A stretch of DNA of 64,000 nt from Bacillus tequilensis KCTC 13622. Its GTDB lineage: Bacteria > Bacillota > Bacilli > Bacillales > Bacillaceae. Below, one piece after another: positions 11,321 through 20,458 of the stretch. Numbering within the stretch: position 1 is the first letter of the stretch; the number at the start of each line of letters is the position of its first letter. The position numbers and the translations under genes were made by a program. The stretch covers positions 1 to 64,000 of the forward strand of contig NZ_AYTO01000044.1 of NCBI RefSeq assembly GCF_000507145.1, in the 5' to 3' direction. Under the pieces are notes generated by a model. That model saw only the letters and a program-made list of their open reading frames with translations, was not told where the DNA came from and did no database searches.

Positions 11321-12970
11321 ATGGCTGAACTCATCCATTTCACAATCGGCAGGCTGCTCGAACAAACCGCTGAAGCCTATCCTGATCAAGAAGCGGTAGT
11401 TTATCCAGACAGACATATCCGCTATACGTACGCCCAATTTAACAGCCTGTGCCGTCAAACCGCTAAAGGACTTATGCGGATGGGAATTAGAAAAGGAGAT
11501 CATGTCGCCATATGGGCTTCAAATATCCCCGAATGGCTTGCCGTTCAGTTTGCCACCGCAAAAATCGGAGCCGTGCTTGTGACCGTCAATACGAATTATC
11601 AAGCTCATGAGCTCGATTACTTGCTGAAGCAATCAGATGCCGCCGCGCTTATTGTCATGGAGTCGTACCGCGGCACTTCTTACACAAACATCTTGAAGAA
11701 CCTCATTCCCGAGCTGCAAGAAGCAGAGCCCGGCCAGCTGACATCAGAACGATATCCCTTTTTAAAAACGCTGATTTATATCGGTGAAAAACGTGTGCCC
11801 GGCATGTATCATTGGAACGATACAGAGATACTGGCGAAAACAGTGACAGATGCTGAGCTGGAAGCGAGAATGAACAGCCTTGAAAAAGACGATGTGATGA
11901 ACATGCAGTATACATCAGGGACGACGGGGTTTCCTAAAGGAGTCATGCTGACCCATTTTAATGTCATCAATAACGCCGCCAATATCGCAGAATGTATGGC
12001 ATTAACCTCTCAAGACCGCATGTGCATCCCGGTTCCGTTTTTTCACTGCTTCGGATGCGTGCTCGGGGTTTTGGCGTGTGTGTCGGTCGGAGCAGCCATG
12101 ATACCTGTACAAGAATTTGATCCCGTTACCGTCCTTAAAACCGTCGAAAAAGAGAAATGCACAGCGCTCCACGGCGTGCCGACCATGTTTATCTCAGAGC
12201 TGCATCATCCGGATTTTCATGCATATGATTTATCGACGCTCCGAACAGGCATCATGGCCGGCTCTCCTTGTCCGAGAGAAGTGATGAAAGCCGTCATTGA
12301 AAGGATGGGCATGAAAGATATTACGATCGCCTATGGACAAACCGAAGCCTCACCGGTCATTACGCAAACGAGGGCAAATGATTCGTTCATCAGGAGGGTC
12401 GAAACAACCGGCCGCGCCCTGCCTCATGCAGAAGTAAAAATTGTAGAACCAGGGACATGCCGAGAAGTTCAAAGAGGCGTGCAAGGTGAGCTATGCACCC
12501 GCGGATACCATGTCATGAAAGGCTATTATAAAGATGAAGAAGCGACTAGAAAAGCAATCAATCCCGATGGATGGCTGTACACCGGAGACCTTGCTGTCAT
12601 GGATGAAGAGGGGTACTGCCGCATTACCGGGAGATTAAAAGACTTGCTCATCAGAGGCGGTGAGAACATTTATCCGCGGGAAATCGAAGAATTTTTATAC
12701 CGGCATCCCGCTATTTTAGATGTACAGGTCGTTGGTGTGCCTGACGCCAAATTCGGGGAGGAGGCGGCTGCCTGGATTAAGCTGAAAGACGGAAAAACCG
12801 CTTCATCTGAAGAGCTTAAAGCCTATTGCAAAGGGAAAATCGCCCGCCACAAAATTCCGCGTTATGTGATTTTTACAGACGAGTACCCGATGACGGCTTC
12901 AGGCAAAATTCAAAAATATAAACTGCGTGAAAAAACGATTGAAATGTTCAACTTATCATCATGTCAATGA
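11321..12970 (+). CDS. yngI: YngI, AMP-forming acyl-CoA synthetase
   Basis: 549 residues, preceded by GGAAAGGAGG with 9-base spacing. AMP-binding family motifs are visible: YTSGTTGFPKG (P-loop), YGQTEASPV, GWLYTGDLAVMDEEGY, and GRLKDLLIRGGENIYP with the C-terminal catalytic Lys in ASGKIQKYKLRE. The enzyme activates a carboxylic acid to its CoA thioester using ATP. By context the substrate is a short or branched acid linked to leucine breakdown (isovalerate, or acetoacetate released by the lyase); the sequence alone does not decide. It follows yngJ by 42 bases and ends 9 bases before the next start. Confidence 0.92.
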   Translation: MAELIHFTIGRLLEQTAEAYPDQEAVVYPDRHIRYTYAQFNSLCRQTAKGLMRMGIRKGDHVAIWASNIPEWLAVQFATAKIGAVLVTVNTNYQAHELDYLLKQSDAAALIVMESYRGTSYTNILKNLIPELQEAEPGQLTSERYPFLKTLIYIGEKRVPGMYHWNDTEILAKTVTDAELEARMNSLEKDDVMNMQYTSGTTGFPKGVMLTHFNVINNAANIAECMALTSQDRMCIPVPFFHCFGCVLGVLACVSVGAAMIPVQEFDPVTVLKTVEKEKCTALHGVPTMFISELHHPDFHAYDLSTLRTGIMAGSPCPREVMKAVIERMGMKDITIAYGQTEASPVITQTRANDSFIRRVETTGRALPHAEVKIVEPGTCREVQRGVQGELCTRGYHVMKGYYKDEEATRKAINPDGWLYTGDLAVMDEEGYCRITGRLKDLLIRGGENIYPREIEEFLYRHPAILDVQVVGVPDAKFGEEAAAWIKLKDGKTASSEELKAYCKGKIARHKIPRYVIFTDEYPMTASGKIQKYKLREKTIEMFNLSSCQ

Positions 12971-12979
12971 GGTGAAGTC

Positions 12980-14314
12980 ATGTTTACAAAAGTACTGATC
13001 GCCAACCGCGGAGAGATTGCAATGAGAATTATCCGAACGTGTAGCCGTCTCGGTATCCAAACGGTCGCGGTTTATTCAGAAGCAGACAGGGACGCACCCC
13101 ATACAAAGGCGGCCACAGAGGCTTATTTGATCGGAGAATCAAGAGTCAGTGAAAGTTATTTAAATATAGAGAGAATCATAGAGACGGCGAAAAAAGCAAA
13201 CGCCGACGCCATCCATCCCGGCTACGGGTTATTATCAGAAAACAGCCGGTTCGCTGAACGCTGCAAGCAAGAAAACATTGTGTTTATCGGCCCTGCACCC
13301 GGTATCATCGCAAAGATGGGCAGCAAAATTGAAGCGCGAAAAGCAATGGAAGCGGCCGGTGTCCCTGTCGTTCCCGGTGTTTCTGAATCCCTCGGAGATA
13401 TCCAGGCGGCCTGCCGTACTGCAAGCCAAATTGGCTATCCAGTCATGCTGAAAGCCTCAGCGGGCGGAGGCGGCATCGGTATGCAGCTTGTTCAAAATGA
13501 GGAAGCATTGATAAAGGCGTACGAGGGGAACAAAAAGCGCGCAGCAGATTTTTTCGGCGACGGGTCGATGTATATCGAAAAAGTCATTGAACATGCCCGC
13601 CACATTGAAGTTCAGCTTTTGGCCGATCAGTACGGCCATACAGTACACCTGTTTGAGCGCGATTGCTCTGTTCAAAGGCGGCATCAAAAAGTCATTGAAG
13701 AAGCGCCGTCACCATTTGTAGACGATGATCTCAGAATGAAGCTCGGGCAAACGGCGGTAAAAGCAGCAAAAGCGATCGGCTATACGAACGCAGGCACCAT
13801 CGAATTTTTAGTAGATCCGAATCAACACTTTTATTTCCTCGAAATGAATACGAGATTGCAAGTTGAACACCCCGTAACTGAAGAAATAACGGGGCTGGAT
13901 TTAGTTGAGCAGCAGTTGCGGATAGCTGCGGGCTATACACTCGCATTCTCTCAGCAAGATATCAAACGAAACGGGCATGCGATCGAAGTTCGAATATACG
14001 CGGAAGATCCCAAGACATTCTACCCGTCACCAGGTACGATCACTGTGTTTTCACTTCCGAACCAAAAGGGAGTCAGGCACGAATGTGCAGTGGCTAAAGA
14101 CAGCACTGTTACCCCTTTTTATGATCCAATGATCGCCAAGATGATTGTCAAAGGCCAAACGAGAGCGGAAGCAATTGAAAAGCTGGAGACAGCGCTCCGC
14201 GACTACCGGATAGAGGGCATCAAAACAAACCTTCCGCTTCTTATCCAGGCTGCAGAAACAAAAGCATTTAAAGAAGGGGATATCACGACTGACTTTTTGA
14301 AACAACACTTATAA
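12980..14314 (+). CDS. yngHA: YngHA, biotin carboxylase subunit of an acyl-CoA carboxylase
   Basis: 444 residues, the size of a stand-alone biotin carboxylase. ATP-grasp enzyme: N-terminal VLIANRGEIAMRIIR, HPGYGLLSEN, ATP-binding glycine loop KASAGGGGIGMQ, and EMNTRLQVEHPVTE carrying the catalytic Glu/Arg residues. It carboxylates biotin held on the small carrier YngHB, and YngE then transfers the carboxyl group to the acyl-CoA. Ribosome site GAGGTGAAG precedes ATG 12980. The genome should have a separate AccC for fatty-acid synthesis; the leucine-operon context makes methylcrotonyl-CoA carboxylase the likely complex. Confidence 0.92.
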   Translation: MFTKVLIANRGEIAMRIIRTCSRLGIQTVAVYSEADRDAPHTKAATEAYLIGESRVSESYLNIERIIETAKKANADAIHPGYGLLSENSRFAERCKQENIVFIGPAPGIIAKMGSKIEARKAMEAAGVPVVPGVSESLGDIQAACRTASQIGYPVMLKASAGGGGIGMQLVQNEEALIKAYEGNKKRAADFFGDGSMYIEKVIEHARHIEVQLLADQYGHTVHLFERDCSVQRRHQKVIEEAPSPFVDDDLRMKLGQTAVKAAKAIGYTNAGTIEFLVDPNQHFYFLEMNTRLQVEHPVTEEITGLDLVEQQLRIAAGYTLAFSQQDIKRNGHAIEVRIYAEDPKTFYPSPGTITVFSLPNQKGVRHECAVAKDSTVTPFYDPMIAKMIVKGQTRAEAIEKLETALRDYRIEGIKTNLPLLIQAAETKAFKEGDITTDFLKQHL

Positions 14315-14328
14315 AGGAGGCAGCTGTC

Positions 14329-14550
14329 ATGACAGTTAAGATACAAATGGCGGGAAACTTGTGGAAAGTGCATGTCAAAGCCGGCGACCACATTGAAAAA
14401 GGCGAGGAAGTTGCCATTTTGGAATCTATGAAAATGGAAATCCCGATCGTTGCAGACAGAAGCGGAACTATAAAAGAAGTCAAAAGACATGAGGGCGATT
14501 TCGTGAATGAAGGAGACGTGCTGCTCGAACTGATCGATTCCACCCAATAA
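14329..14550 (+). CDS. yngHB: YngHB, biotin/lipoyl attachment protein (BLAP)
   Basis: 73-residue single-domain carrier that starts 14 bases after yngHA with an AAAGGAGG ribosome site. The sequence is one biotinyl domain; the modification site is Lys35 in ESMKMEI. It lacks the long Ala/Pro-rich N-terminal part of AccB. The B. subtilis protein has been studied as a minimal biotin/lipoyl attachment protein. Here it should shuttle carboxybiotin between YngHA and YngE. Confidence 0.92.
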   Translation: MTVKIQMAGNLWKVHVKAGDHIEKGEEVAILESMKMEIPIVADRSGTIKEVKRHEGDFVNEGDVLLELIDSTQ

Positions 14551-14564
14551 TCTGGAGGAAGGCC

Positions 14565-15464
14565 ATGTTATATCCTAAAAAAGTGAAGATCAAAGAAGTC
14601 GGCCCGCGTGACGGCTTACAAAACGAGAATGTATGGATCGCAACAGAAGATAAAATCTCTTGGATCAACCAGCTTTCCCGGACTGGGCTTTCGTATATCG
14701 AAATCACATCCTTCGTTCACCCGAAATGGATCCCGGCGCTTCGAGATGCAATAGACGTGGCAAAAGGCATTAACCGTGAAAAAGGGGTGACGTACGCGGC
14801 ACTTGTCCCGAACCAAAAGGGGCTGGAGAATGCCCTTAAAGGAGGCATTGACGAAGCCTGCGTCTTTATGTCAGCCAGCGAGACGCATAACAGAAAAAAC
14901 ATCAATAAATCCACTGCTGACACACTTCATATCCTCAAACAAGTAAACGATGACGCAAAAAAAGCAAACCTCACAACAAGAGCCTACCTTTCAACCGTTT
15001 TCGGCTGTCCGTACGAAAAAGATGTCCCCCTTGAACAAGTCATCCGCCTTTCTGAAGCATTATTTGAGTTCGGGATTTCTGAATTGTCGCTTGGAGATAC
15101 GATTGGAGCGGCAAATCCCGTCCAAGTTGAAATCGTTCTTGAAGCTCTTTTGGCACGCTTTCCGGCCAAGCAAATCGCCCTGCATTTTCATGATACGAGA
15201 GGAACGGCGCTGGCCAACATGGTCACAGCTCTCCAAATGGGCATTACTGTGTTCGACGGCTCGGCAGGCGGTCTTGGGGGCTGTCCATATGCTCCGGGTT
15301 CGTCAGGAAACGCCGCAACTGAGGATATCGTGTATATGCTGGAACAGATGGACATCAAAACCAATGTAAAGCTCGATAAGCTGCTATCTGCGGCCAAATG
15401 GATCGAAGAGAAAATGGGCAAACAGCTGCCAAGCCGAAATCTAAAGGTATTCAAATCATCCTGA
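14565..15464 (+). CDS. yngG: YngG, hydroxymethylglutaryl-CoA lyase
   Basis: 299 residues, ribosome site TGGAGGAAGG. HMGL-like TIM barrel: KEVGPRDGLQNE near the N-terminus holds the metal and substrate residues (Arg, Asp), EITSFVHPKWIPAL follows, LHFHDTRG supplies metal-binding histidines, and the signature GGLGGCPYAPGSSGN has the active-site Cys. Cleaves HMG-CoA to acetyl-CoA and acetoacetate, the last step of leucine degradation. Lies between the carrier gene and yngF with short spacers, so co-transcribed. Confidence 0.94.
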   Translation: MLYPKKVKIKEVGPRDGLQNENVWIATEDKISWINQLSRTGLSYIEITSFVHPKWIPALRDAIDVAKGINREKGVTYAALVPNQKGLENALKGGIDEACVFMSASETHNRKNINKSTADTLHILKQVNDDAKKANLTTRAYLSTVFGCPYEKDVPLEQVIRLSEALFEFGISELSLGDTIGAANPVQVEIVLEALLARFPAKQIALHFHDTRGTALANMVTALQMGITVFDGSAGGLGGCPYAPGSSGNAATEDIVYMLEQMDIKTNVKLDKLLSAAKWIEEKMGKQLPSRNLKVFKSS

Positions 15465-15483
15465 TAAAAGAGAGGACAAAAAC

Positions 15484-16266
15484 ATGGAAGAAACGATTCT
15501 TTTTACTGTCCAGAATGATCACATTGCCGTCATCACGTTACACAGACCTCAGGCGGCAAATGCTCTTTCAGCTGAAATGCTGAGAAGCCTGCAATCGATT
15601 CTTCAGGAAATTGAATTCAACTCAAACATTCGCTGCGTCATCCTCACAGGCACCGGCGAAAAAGCGTTTTGTGCGGGGGCTGACCTAAAAGAAAGGATCA
15701 AGCTGAAAGAAGATCAGGTTCTTGAAAGTGTATCTCTCGTTCAAAGAACTGCGGGTTTACTTGAAGCCTTGCCTCATCCAGTCATAGCTGCGATAAACGG
15801 AAGCGCATTAGGCGGCGGTCTTGAACTGGCATTGGCATGCGACCTTCGCATCGCAGCTGAAACTGCCGTGCTGGGCCTTCCAGAAACAGGGTTAGCCATT
15901 ATCCCGGGGGCAGGAGGAACCCAAAGACTGCCTCGTCTGATTGGCAGAGGAAAAGCAAAAGAACTCATTTTCACAGGCAGACGCGTAACAGCACATGAAG
16001 CAAAAGAAATAGGTCTTGTAGAGCATGTCACGGCTCCTTGTAACCTTATGCCAAAAGCAGAGGAACTGGCCGCAGCAATTTCTGCCAATGGGCCGATCGC
16101 TGTCCGGCAAGCAAAATTCGCGATCAATAAAGGATTGGAGACAGACCTCGCCACAGGTCTGGCAATTGAACAAAAAGCATATGAACATACCATTCCGACA
16201 AAAGACAGGAGAGAAGGGCTTCAGGCGTTTCAAGAAAAAAGACGGGCTGTATACAAAGGCATATAA
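15484..16266 (+). CDS. yngF: YngF, enoyl-CoA hydratase (probable methylglutaconyl-CoA hydratase)
   Basis: 260 residues, crotonase family. AFCAGADLKER forms the first oxyanion-hole/active-site segment, and AAINGSALGGGLELALACDLRIAAE the main signature; LPETGLAIIPGAGGTQRL carries the second Glu region. By operon context it hydrates 3-methylglutaconyl-CoA to HMG-CoA, the substrate of YngG. A ribosome site (AGAGAGGAC) precedes ATG 15484. Other enoyl-CoA substrates cannot be excluded from sequence. Confidence 0.92.
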   Translation: MEETILFTVQNDHIAVITLHRPQAANALSAEMLRSLQSILQEIEFNSNIRCVILTGTGEKAFCAGADLKERIKLKEDQVLESVSLVQRTAGLLEALPHPVIAAINGSALGGGLELALACDLRIAAETAVLGLPETGLAIIPGAGGTQRLPRLIGRGKAKELIFTGRRVTAHEAKEIGLVEHVTAPCNLMPKAEELAAAISANGPIAVRQAKFAINKGLETDLATGLAIEQKAYEHTIPTKDRREGLQAFQEKRRAVYKGI

Positions 16267-16282
16267 AAGGGAGGACATGCTC

Positions 16283-17812
16283 ATGGATTATGAAAAGGAA
16301 CGGACAGAGCGGGCCGAAAGGATACAAAAAGGCGGGGCGGAAAAGTATCATCAGAGCAACAAAGAAAAAGGCAAGCTCTTTGTCAGAGCGCGGCTTGCTC
16401 TTTTGTTTGATGATGATATTGAGCTTGAAGACGCTTTTTTTGCGGAATGCATGTCAGACGGGCTTCCGGCTGACGGTGTAGTAACTGCCCTCGGCAAAAT
16501 TGGCGGCCGAACCGTTTGCGTCATGGCCAATGATTCGACGGTGAAAGCAGGCTCATGGGGAGCAAAAACTGTTGAAAAAATCATCCGCATTCAAGAAACA
16601 GCCGAAAAATTAAACTGCCCGCTCATTTATTTAGTCGATTCGGCAGGCGCCAGAATCACTGACCAAATCAATGTTTTTCCAGGGAGACGCGGGGCAGGAA
16701 GAATTTTTTACAACCAAGTCAAACTATCGGGACGAATTCCGCAGATCTGCCTGCTTTTCGGACCGTCTGCGGCAGGGGGCGCATATATCCCGGCCTTCTG
16801 TGACATAGTCGTCATGGTAGACGGTAACGCCTCCATGTATCTAGGCTCGCCGCGGATGGCAGAAATGGTCATTGGCGAAAAAGTGTCTCTCGAGGAAATG
16901 GGAGGCGCCCGTATGCATTGCTCAATCTCAGGCTGCGGGGATATTCTTGCAGATACAGAAGAAGAAGCCATACGTTTGGCGCGGACTTATTTGTCGTACT
17001 TCCCGGCAAATTACCAAGAAAAAGCGCCCATGCAAGAGAATCACCCGCCAAAACGCTTCGATATCCCTCTTGCCGACATCATTCCGCAAAACCAAAATGC
17101 GCCTTTTGATATGAAAGAGCTGATTGAGCGGGTCATTGACGAAGGTTCACTTTTTGAAATCAAGGCTTTATTCGCACCTGAATTAATAACGTGCCTCGCG
17201 CGAATTCACGGACAGCCTGTCGGCATTGTTGCAAATCAGCCAAAGGTCAAAGGAGGCGTCTTATTTCACGATTCAGCGGATAAAGCAGCTAAATTTATTA
17301 CCTTATGTGACGCATTCCATATTCCATTGCTGTTTTTAGCAGATATCCCCGGCTTTATGATCGGCACAAAGGTAGAACAAGCGGGCATTATCAGGCACGG
17401 AGCAAAAATGATATCAGCGATGTCGGAAGCAACCGTTCCAAAGCTCTCTGTCATTGTCCGAAAAGCGTACGGAGCGGGTTTGTATGCAATGGCAGGACCG
17501 GCCTTTGAACCAGATTGCTGTCTAGCGCTCCCAACCGCCCAAATCGCGGTCATGGGCCCTGAAGCAGCTGTAAACGCCGTTTACGCGAAAAAAATCGCCG
17601 AGCTGCCGAAAGAAGAGAGGGCACAATTTATCAGCAGCAAACGCGAGGCATACAAAGAGGACATTAATATCTACCGGCTGGCTTCAGAAATGATTGTCGA
17701 TGCCGTGATCCCGGCTAATTCGCTGCGTGATGAGCTGGCAAAACGGCTTAAAGCATATTCGACAAAGGAAATGACATTTACCAACCGAAAGCACCCGGTT
17801 TATCCTGTATAG
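16283..17812 (+). CDS. yngE: YngE, acyl-CoA carboxylase carboxyltransferase (probable methylcrotonyl-CoA carboxylase beta)
   Basis: 509 residues from ATG 16283. AGGGAGG at 16268-16274 is 8 bases away; ATG 16277, two codons earlier, is also possible but sits only 2 bases from it. An open frame extends upstream to 16025 inside yngF but is not used. Two crotonase-like halves: LVDSAGARI, FGPSAAGGAYIPAF and AYLGSPRM in the first, PLLFLADIPGFMIGTKVE and KAYGAGLYAMAG in the second, as in propionyl/methylcrotonyl-CoA carboxylase beta chains. It takes carboxybiotin from YngHB. Context (dehydrogenase, hydratase, HMG-CoA lyase) favours methylcrotonyl-CoA. Last gene of the operon. Confidence 0.92.
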   Translation: MDYEKERTERAERIQKGGAEKYHQSNKEKGKLFVRARLALLFDDDIELEDAFFAECMSDGLPADGVVTALGKIGGRTVCVMANDSTVKAGSWGAKTVEKIIRIQETAEKLNCPLIYLVDSAGARITDQINVFPGRRGAGRIFYNQVKLSGRIPQICLLFGPSAAGGAYIPAFCDIVVMVDGNASMYLGSPRMAEMVIGEKVSLEEMGGARMHCSISGCGDILADTEEEAIRLARTYLSYFPANYQEKAPMQENHPPKRFDIPLADIIPQNQNAPFDMKELIERVIDEGSLFEIKALFAPELITCLARIHGQPVGIVANQPKVKGGVLFHDSADKAAKFITLCDAFHIPLLFLADIPGFMIGTKVEQAGIIRHGAKMISAMSEATVPKLSVIVRKAYGAGLYAMAGPAFEPDCCLALPTAQIAVMGPEAAVNAVYAKKIAELPKEERAQFISSKREAYKEDINIYRLASEMIVDAVIPANSLRDELAKRLKAYSTKEMTFTNRKHPVYPV

Positions 17813-17826
17813 AAAAGCAAAGACTT

Positions 17827-17853
17827 AAGGAGCGCCAAAAGCGCTCTTTTTAT
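17827..17853 (+). terminator. Intrinsic terminator of the yngJ-yngE operon
   Basis: AAGGAGCGC-loop CAAAA-GCGCTCTTTTTA: strong GC stem with T run 15 bases after the yngE stop. Confidence 0.9.
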
Positions 17854-17889
17854 ATTTACAATAAACACATTATGTAAACTAATCAGTTT

Positions 17890-17917
17890 TTGCATAAAAC
17901 CCTATGTTTTTTAGAAT
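17890..17917 (+). promoter_or_regulatory. Candidate sigma-A promoter of nrnB
   Basis: TTGCAT, 16-base spacer, TAGAAT; about 65 bases before the nrnB start. Plausible housekeeping promoter just past the yngE terminator. Confidence 0.5.
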
Positions 17918-17982
17918 AGTAAATAAAGGCTGCCGCATCTCTGGCGGCAATTGTCAGTTCATCATAAAAAGGGGCCTACATT

Positions 17983-19182
17983 ATGTATCATTTATATTCA
18001 CATAACGACTTGGACGGAGTAGGGTGCGGAATCGTAGCAAAATTGGCATTCGGAAAAAACGTTGAGGTCCGGTATAACTCTGTCAACAGTTTAAACGCAC
18101 AGGTGCAGTATTTTTTAGAGAAAGCGAAAGAGAGCAACAGACAAGACGCGTTATTCATTACCGATCTCGCCGTCAACGAAGAAAACGAAGAGAGATTGAA
18201 TGAGTATGTTCATGCGGGCGGGAAGGCGAAGCTCATTGACCATCATAAAACAGCCCTTCATTTAAATGAGCACGAATGGGGATTTGTCCAGGTGGAATAC
18301 GATGATGGACGGCTCACATCCGCGACATCGCTTTTATATGGCTATCTCATTGAAAATGGCTTCATGAAACCGACAAACGCCTTAGATCAATTTGCAGAGC
18401 TCGTCCGCCAATATGATACTTGGGAGTGGGAGCGGTACGATCAAAAACAGGCGAAGCGGCTTAATGATCTGTTCTTTTTGCTGTCAATCGATGAATTTGA
18501 AGAAAAAATGATTCAGCGTCTTTCTGCGCATGACAAATTTTTCTTTGATGATTTTGAAGAAAAGCTGCTTGATTTAGAAGACGCGAAAATCGAGCGCTAT
18601 CTCCGGAGAAAGAAAAGGGAAATGGTGCAAACCTTTGTTCACGAACACTGTGTGGGCATTGTTCACGCAGAATCTTATCATTCTGAGCTGGGAAACAGGC
18701 TCGGAAAAGAAAATCCGCACCTCGATTATATTGCGATTTTAAGCATGGGGTCAAAACGGGTCAGCCTGCGCACGATTCATGATTACATCGATGTGTCAGA
18801 AATCGCCGGCCGATACGGAGGCGGCGGACATGCTAAGGCATCCGGCTGTTCAATCACCGACGACGTATATGAATTGTTTGTGGCTGAAGCATTCCGAATT
18901 GATCCTGTGCGGCCGGATGCTTTCCGTAATATCTATAATGTAAAGGGATCTGCGAACGGATCATTATACGAAAATCGGGAACAAATGAGATTTTTTCTGT
19001 TTCCTTTAGACAGCGAGTGGAATATCCAAATGAACGGAGAAACACAGGATGAAACATTCGCAGCGTTTGAAGAAGCTGAATGGTTTATTAAGAGAAATTA
19101 TGCCGCATCGCTTGTGCGGGACGAAGTATTTGTCGCATTTTTAGCAGAGCATTTGAAGCTGGCAAATCAGCATCACAGGTAA
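17983..19182 (+). CDS. nrnB: NrnB (YngD), oligoribonuclease / nanoRNase of the DHH family
   Basis: 399 residues, the usual NrnB length. AAGGGG ribosome site precedes ATG 17983. DHH-type phosphoesterase: HNDLDGVGCG at residues 7-16 gives the first metal ligands, FITDLAV the next, and LIDHHKTA the DHH motif (Asp86-His87-His88). The C-terminal DHHA1 part contains GRYGGGGHAKASGC. In B. subtilis NrnB degrades RNA oligonucleotides of a few residues to mononucleotides in the cytoplasm. Monocistronic by the flanking terminators. Confidence 0.94.
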   Translation: MYHLYSHNDLDGVGCGIVAKLAFGKNVEVRYNSVNSLNAQVQYFLEKAKESNRQDALFITDLAVNEENEERLNEYVHAGGKAKLIDHHKTALHLNEHEWGFVQVEYDDGRLTSATSLLYGYLIENGFMKPTNALDQFAELVRQYDTWEWERYDQKQAKRLNDLFFLLSIDEFEEKMIQRLSAHDKFFFDDFEEKLLDLEDAKIERYLRRKKREMVQTFVHEHCVGIVHAESYHSELGNRLGKENPHLDYIAILSMGSKRVSLRTIHDYIDVSEIAGRYGGGGHAKASGCSITDDVYELFVAEAFRIDPVRPDAFRNIYNVKGSANGSLYENREQMRFFLFPLDSEWNIQMNGETQDETFAAFEEAEWFIKRNYAASLVRDEVFVAFLAEHLKLANQHHR

Positions 19183-19186
19183 AAAA

Positions 19187-19222
19187 ATATGCATAGGGGA
19201 GATCAGCCGTCCCTATGCATAT
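19187..19222 (-). terminator. Terminator between convergent nrnB and yngC
   Basis: Perfect 12-base arms ATATGCATAGGG / CCCTATGCATAT. Read on the minus strand the stem is followed by a run of seven T, so it is an intrinsic terminator for yngC; on the plus strand there is no T run. Confidence 0.85.
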
Positions 19223-19229
19223 CCGCTAG

Positions 19230-19835
19230 CTACCGTTTAAAGATGGCTGCCCGTTTTTTAATCACAAAATAAAGCGCAATCACGACAATAGCCAGTATCA
19301 TAATCGGTGTTGTATAAGTGCCCGCAATGTTCTCAACATGATCCCACTGGCTTCCGAGCTGAATGCCTAAATAAACAAAAAGGATAGACCACGGGATGAT
19401 CGCAAGCACAGTCAGTGCCACAAATTTAGAAAAAGGCATTTTGGCAATGCCTGCGGGAATCGATATCGCATGTCTGACAACCGGTATAAAACGTGCCGAG
19501 AAGACAACTCCAGCGCCGTACTTTTGAAACCAGTTTTCTGACATGTCAATATGATGCTTCTTAATGAATAAGTACTTCCCGTATTTGTCCAAAAACGGTC
19601 TGCCGCCATACCGCCCGATCCAATAAATAAAGATCTGGGCAATGGTGCCCCCGATAACACCCGCAATAATGGCGCCAATAAATCCAATCGTGCCTTCCGA
19701 TACCATATAGCCGCCATAGGCCAATACAATCTCACTCGGAATGATTTCAATCATCAATCCAAGCGCAATACCCGCATATCCCATACTCGTCAGCCATGTT
19801 AAAATTTCGCTTATCAAACTGCCCACATTCTTCAC
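19230..19835 (-). CDS. yngC: YngC, DedA-family membrane protein
   Basis: 201 residues if translation starts at GTG 19835, which has AGGACAGG just upstream; the first residues are MKNVGSLISE. DedA/SNARE-associated (VTT) family: EIIPSEIVLAYGGYM, the conserved GxxxG-rich segment GVIGGTIAQIFIYWIGRYGG, FLDKYGKYLFIKK, and FSARFIPVVRHAISIPAGIA with the conserved Arg. Several transmembrane helices, ending in a short basic tail KKRAAIFKR. DedA proteins are known lipid scramblases or transporters needed for envelope homeostasis; the specific substrate is not known. Divergent in job from neighbours. Confidence 0.92.
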   Translation of the reverse strand: MKNVGSLISEILTWLTSMGYAGIALGLMIEIIPSEIVLAYGGYMVSEGTIGFIGAIIAGVIGGTIAQIFIYWIGRYGGRPFLDKYGKYLFIKKHHIDMSENWFQKYGAGVVFSARFIPVVRHAISIPAGIAKMPFSKFVALTVLAIIPWSILFVYLGIQLGSQWDHVENIAGTYTTPIMILAIVVIALYFVIKKRAAIFKR

Positions 19836-19887
19836 AACCTGTCCTAATCTTTTTCACTATTATATGACTGATGAACGAATAAGATGG

Positions 19888-20448
19888 TTACAATTTTTTT
19901 CGCAGCATTTCTTTCGTTTCCCGTTTGATCACATCCTCTAAATAAGCCAAAAGCTGAGATCTCATATCGGGGCGCATTAAGCCGATTTCAGTGCTCGCTT
20001 TAAAAAACAGCCCAGCTTATCGCCAATGTCCCATAACGGCGATTTCTGAAGGTGTTCTTGACTATATCCTTCACGTCATACACATCCCATGAGATCCAGA
20101 AGTATTTATTATACCATATTTGCTGACATCCTCAGGGTGGACTGGCCGCACGCCGACAAAGCATCGTATACATCTATTAATTACCGTAGAGCTGGTTTTT
20201 CAGACACCGTACTATCATCACCTAAGGGCTCATCTCTGATAAAATGCTCCGCACCCAGCACGCATCACCTAATCCGGGCGGCTCTTTCTCGCGGTTGTAA
20301 TGAATGTTGGCCAAATCTGCGAATCTGCGGCCTCTTCTACAACATATTGGATTGCTGGTTTGTCCACGATTGGGAGCATTTCTTTCCGCCACACTTTTGT
20401 CGCCGGCAGAAATCCTAAACCAGCTGCGGGGATGACCGCTTTTCTCAC
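19888..20448 (-). pseudogene. yngB: Decayed yngB (UTP-glucose-1-phosphate uridylyltransferase)
   Basis: No long frame survives, but reading the minus strand and moving between frames recovers the enzyme. N-terminus near 20448: [18 protein letters not shown], then [14 protein letters not shown] and EEAA; middle fragments resembling PEDVSKYGIINTSGSHG; C-terminus in one frame GDKLGCF-LKASTEIGLMRP then AYLEDVIKRETKEML ending at stop 19890-19888. The nucleotide-binding loop has lost residues (the TR of GLGTRF) and about one third of the gene is deleted. In B. subtilis YngB makes UDP-glucose for envelope glycosylation and lies here between yngC and yngA. Loss is probably tolerated because GtaB does the same reaction. 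Confidence 0.85.
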
Positions 20449-20458
20449 TTTTTTCTCT

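Noticed and set aside
16025-16282. Upstream extension of YngE
   Set aside because: It overlaps yngF in another frame; AGGGAGG at 16268 directs starts at 16277/16283.
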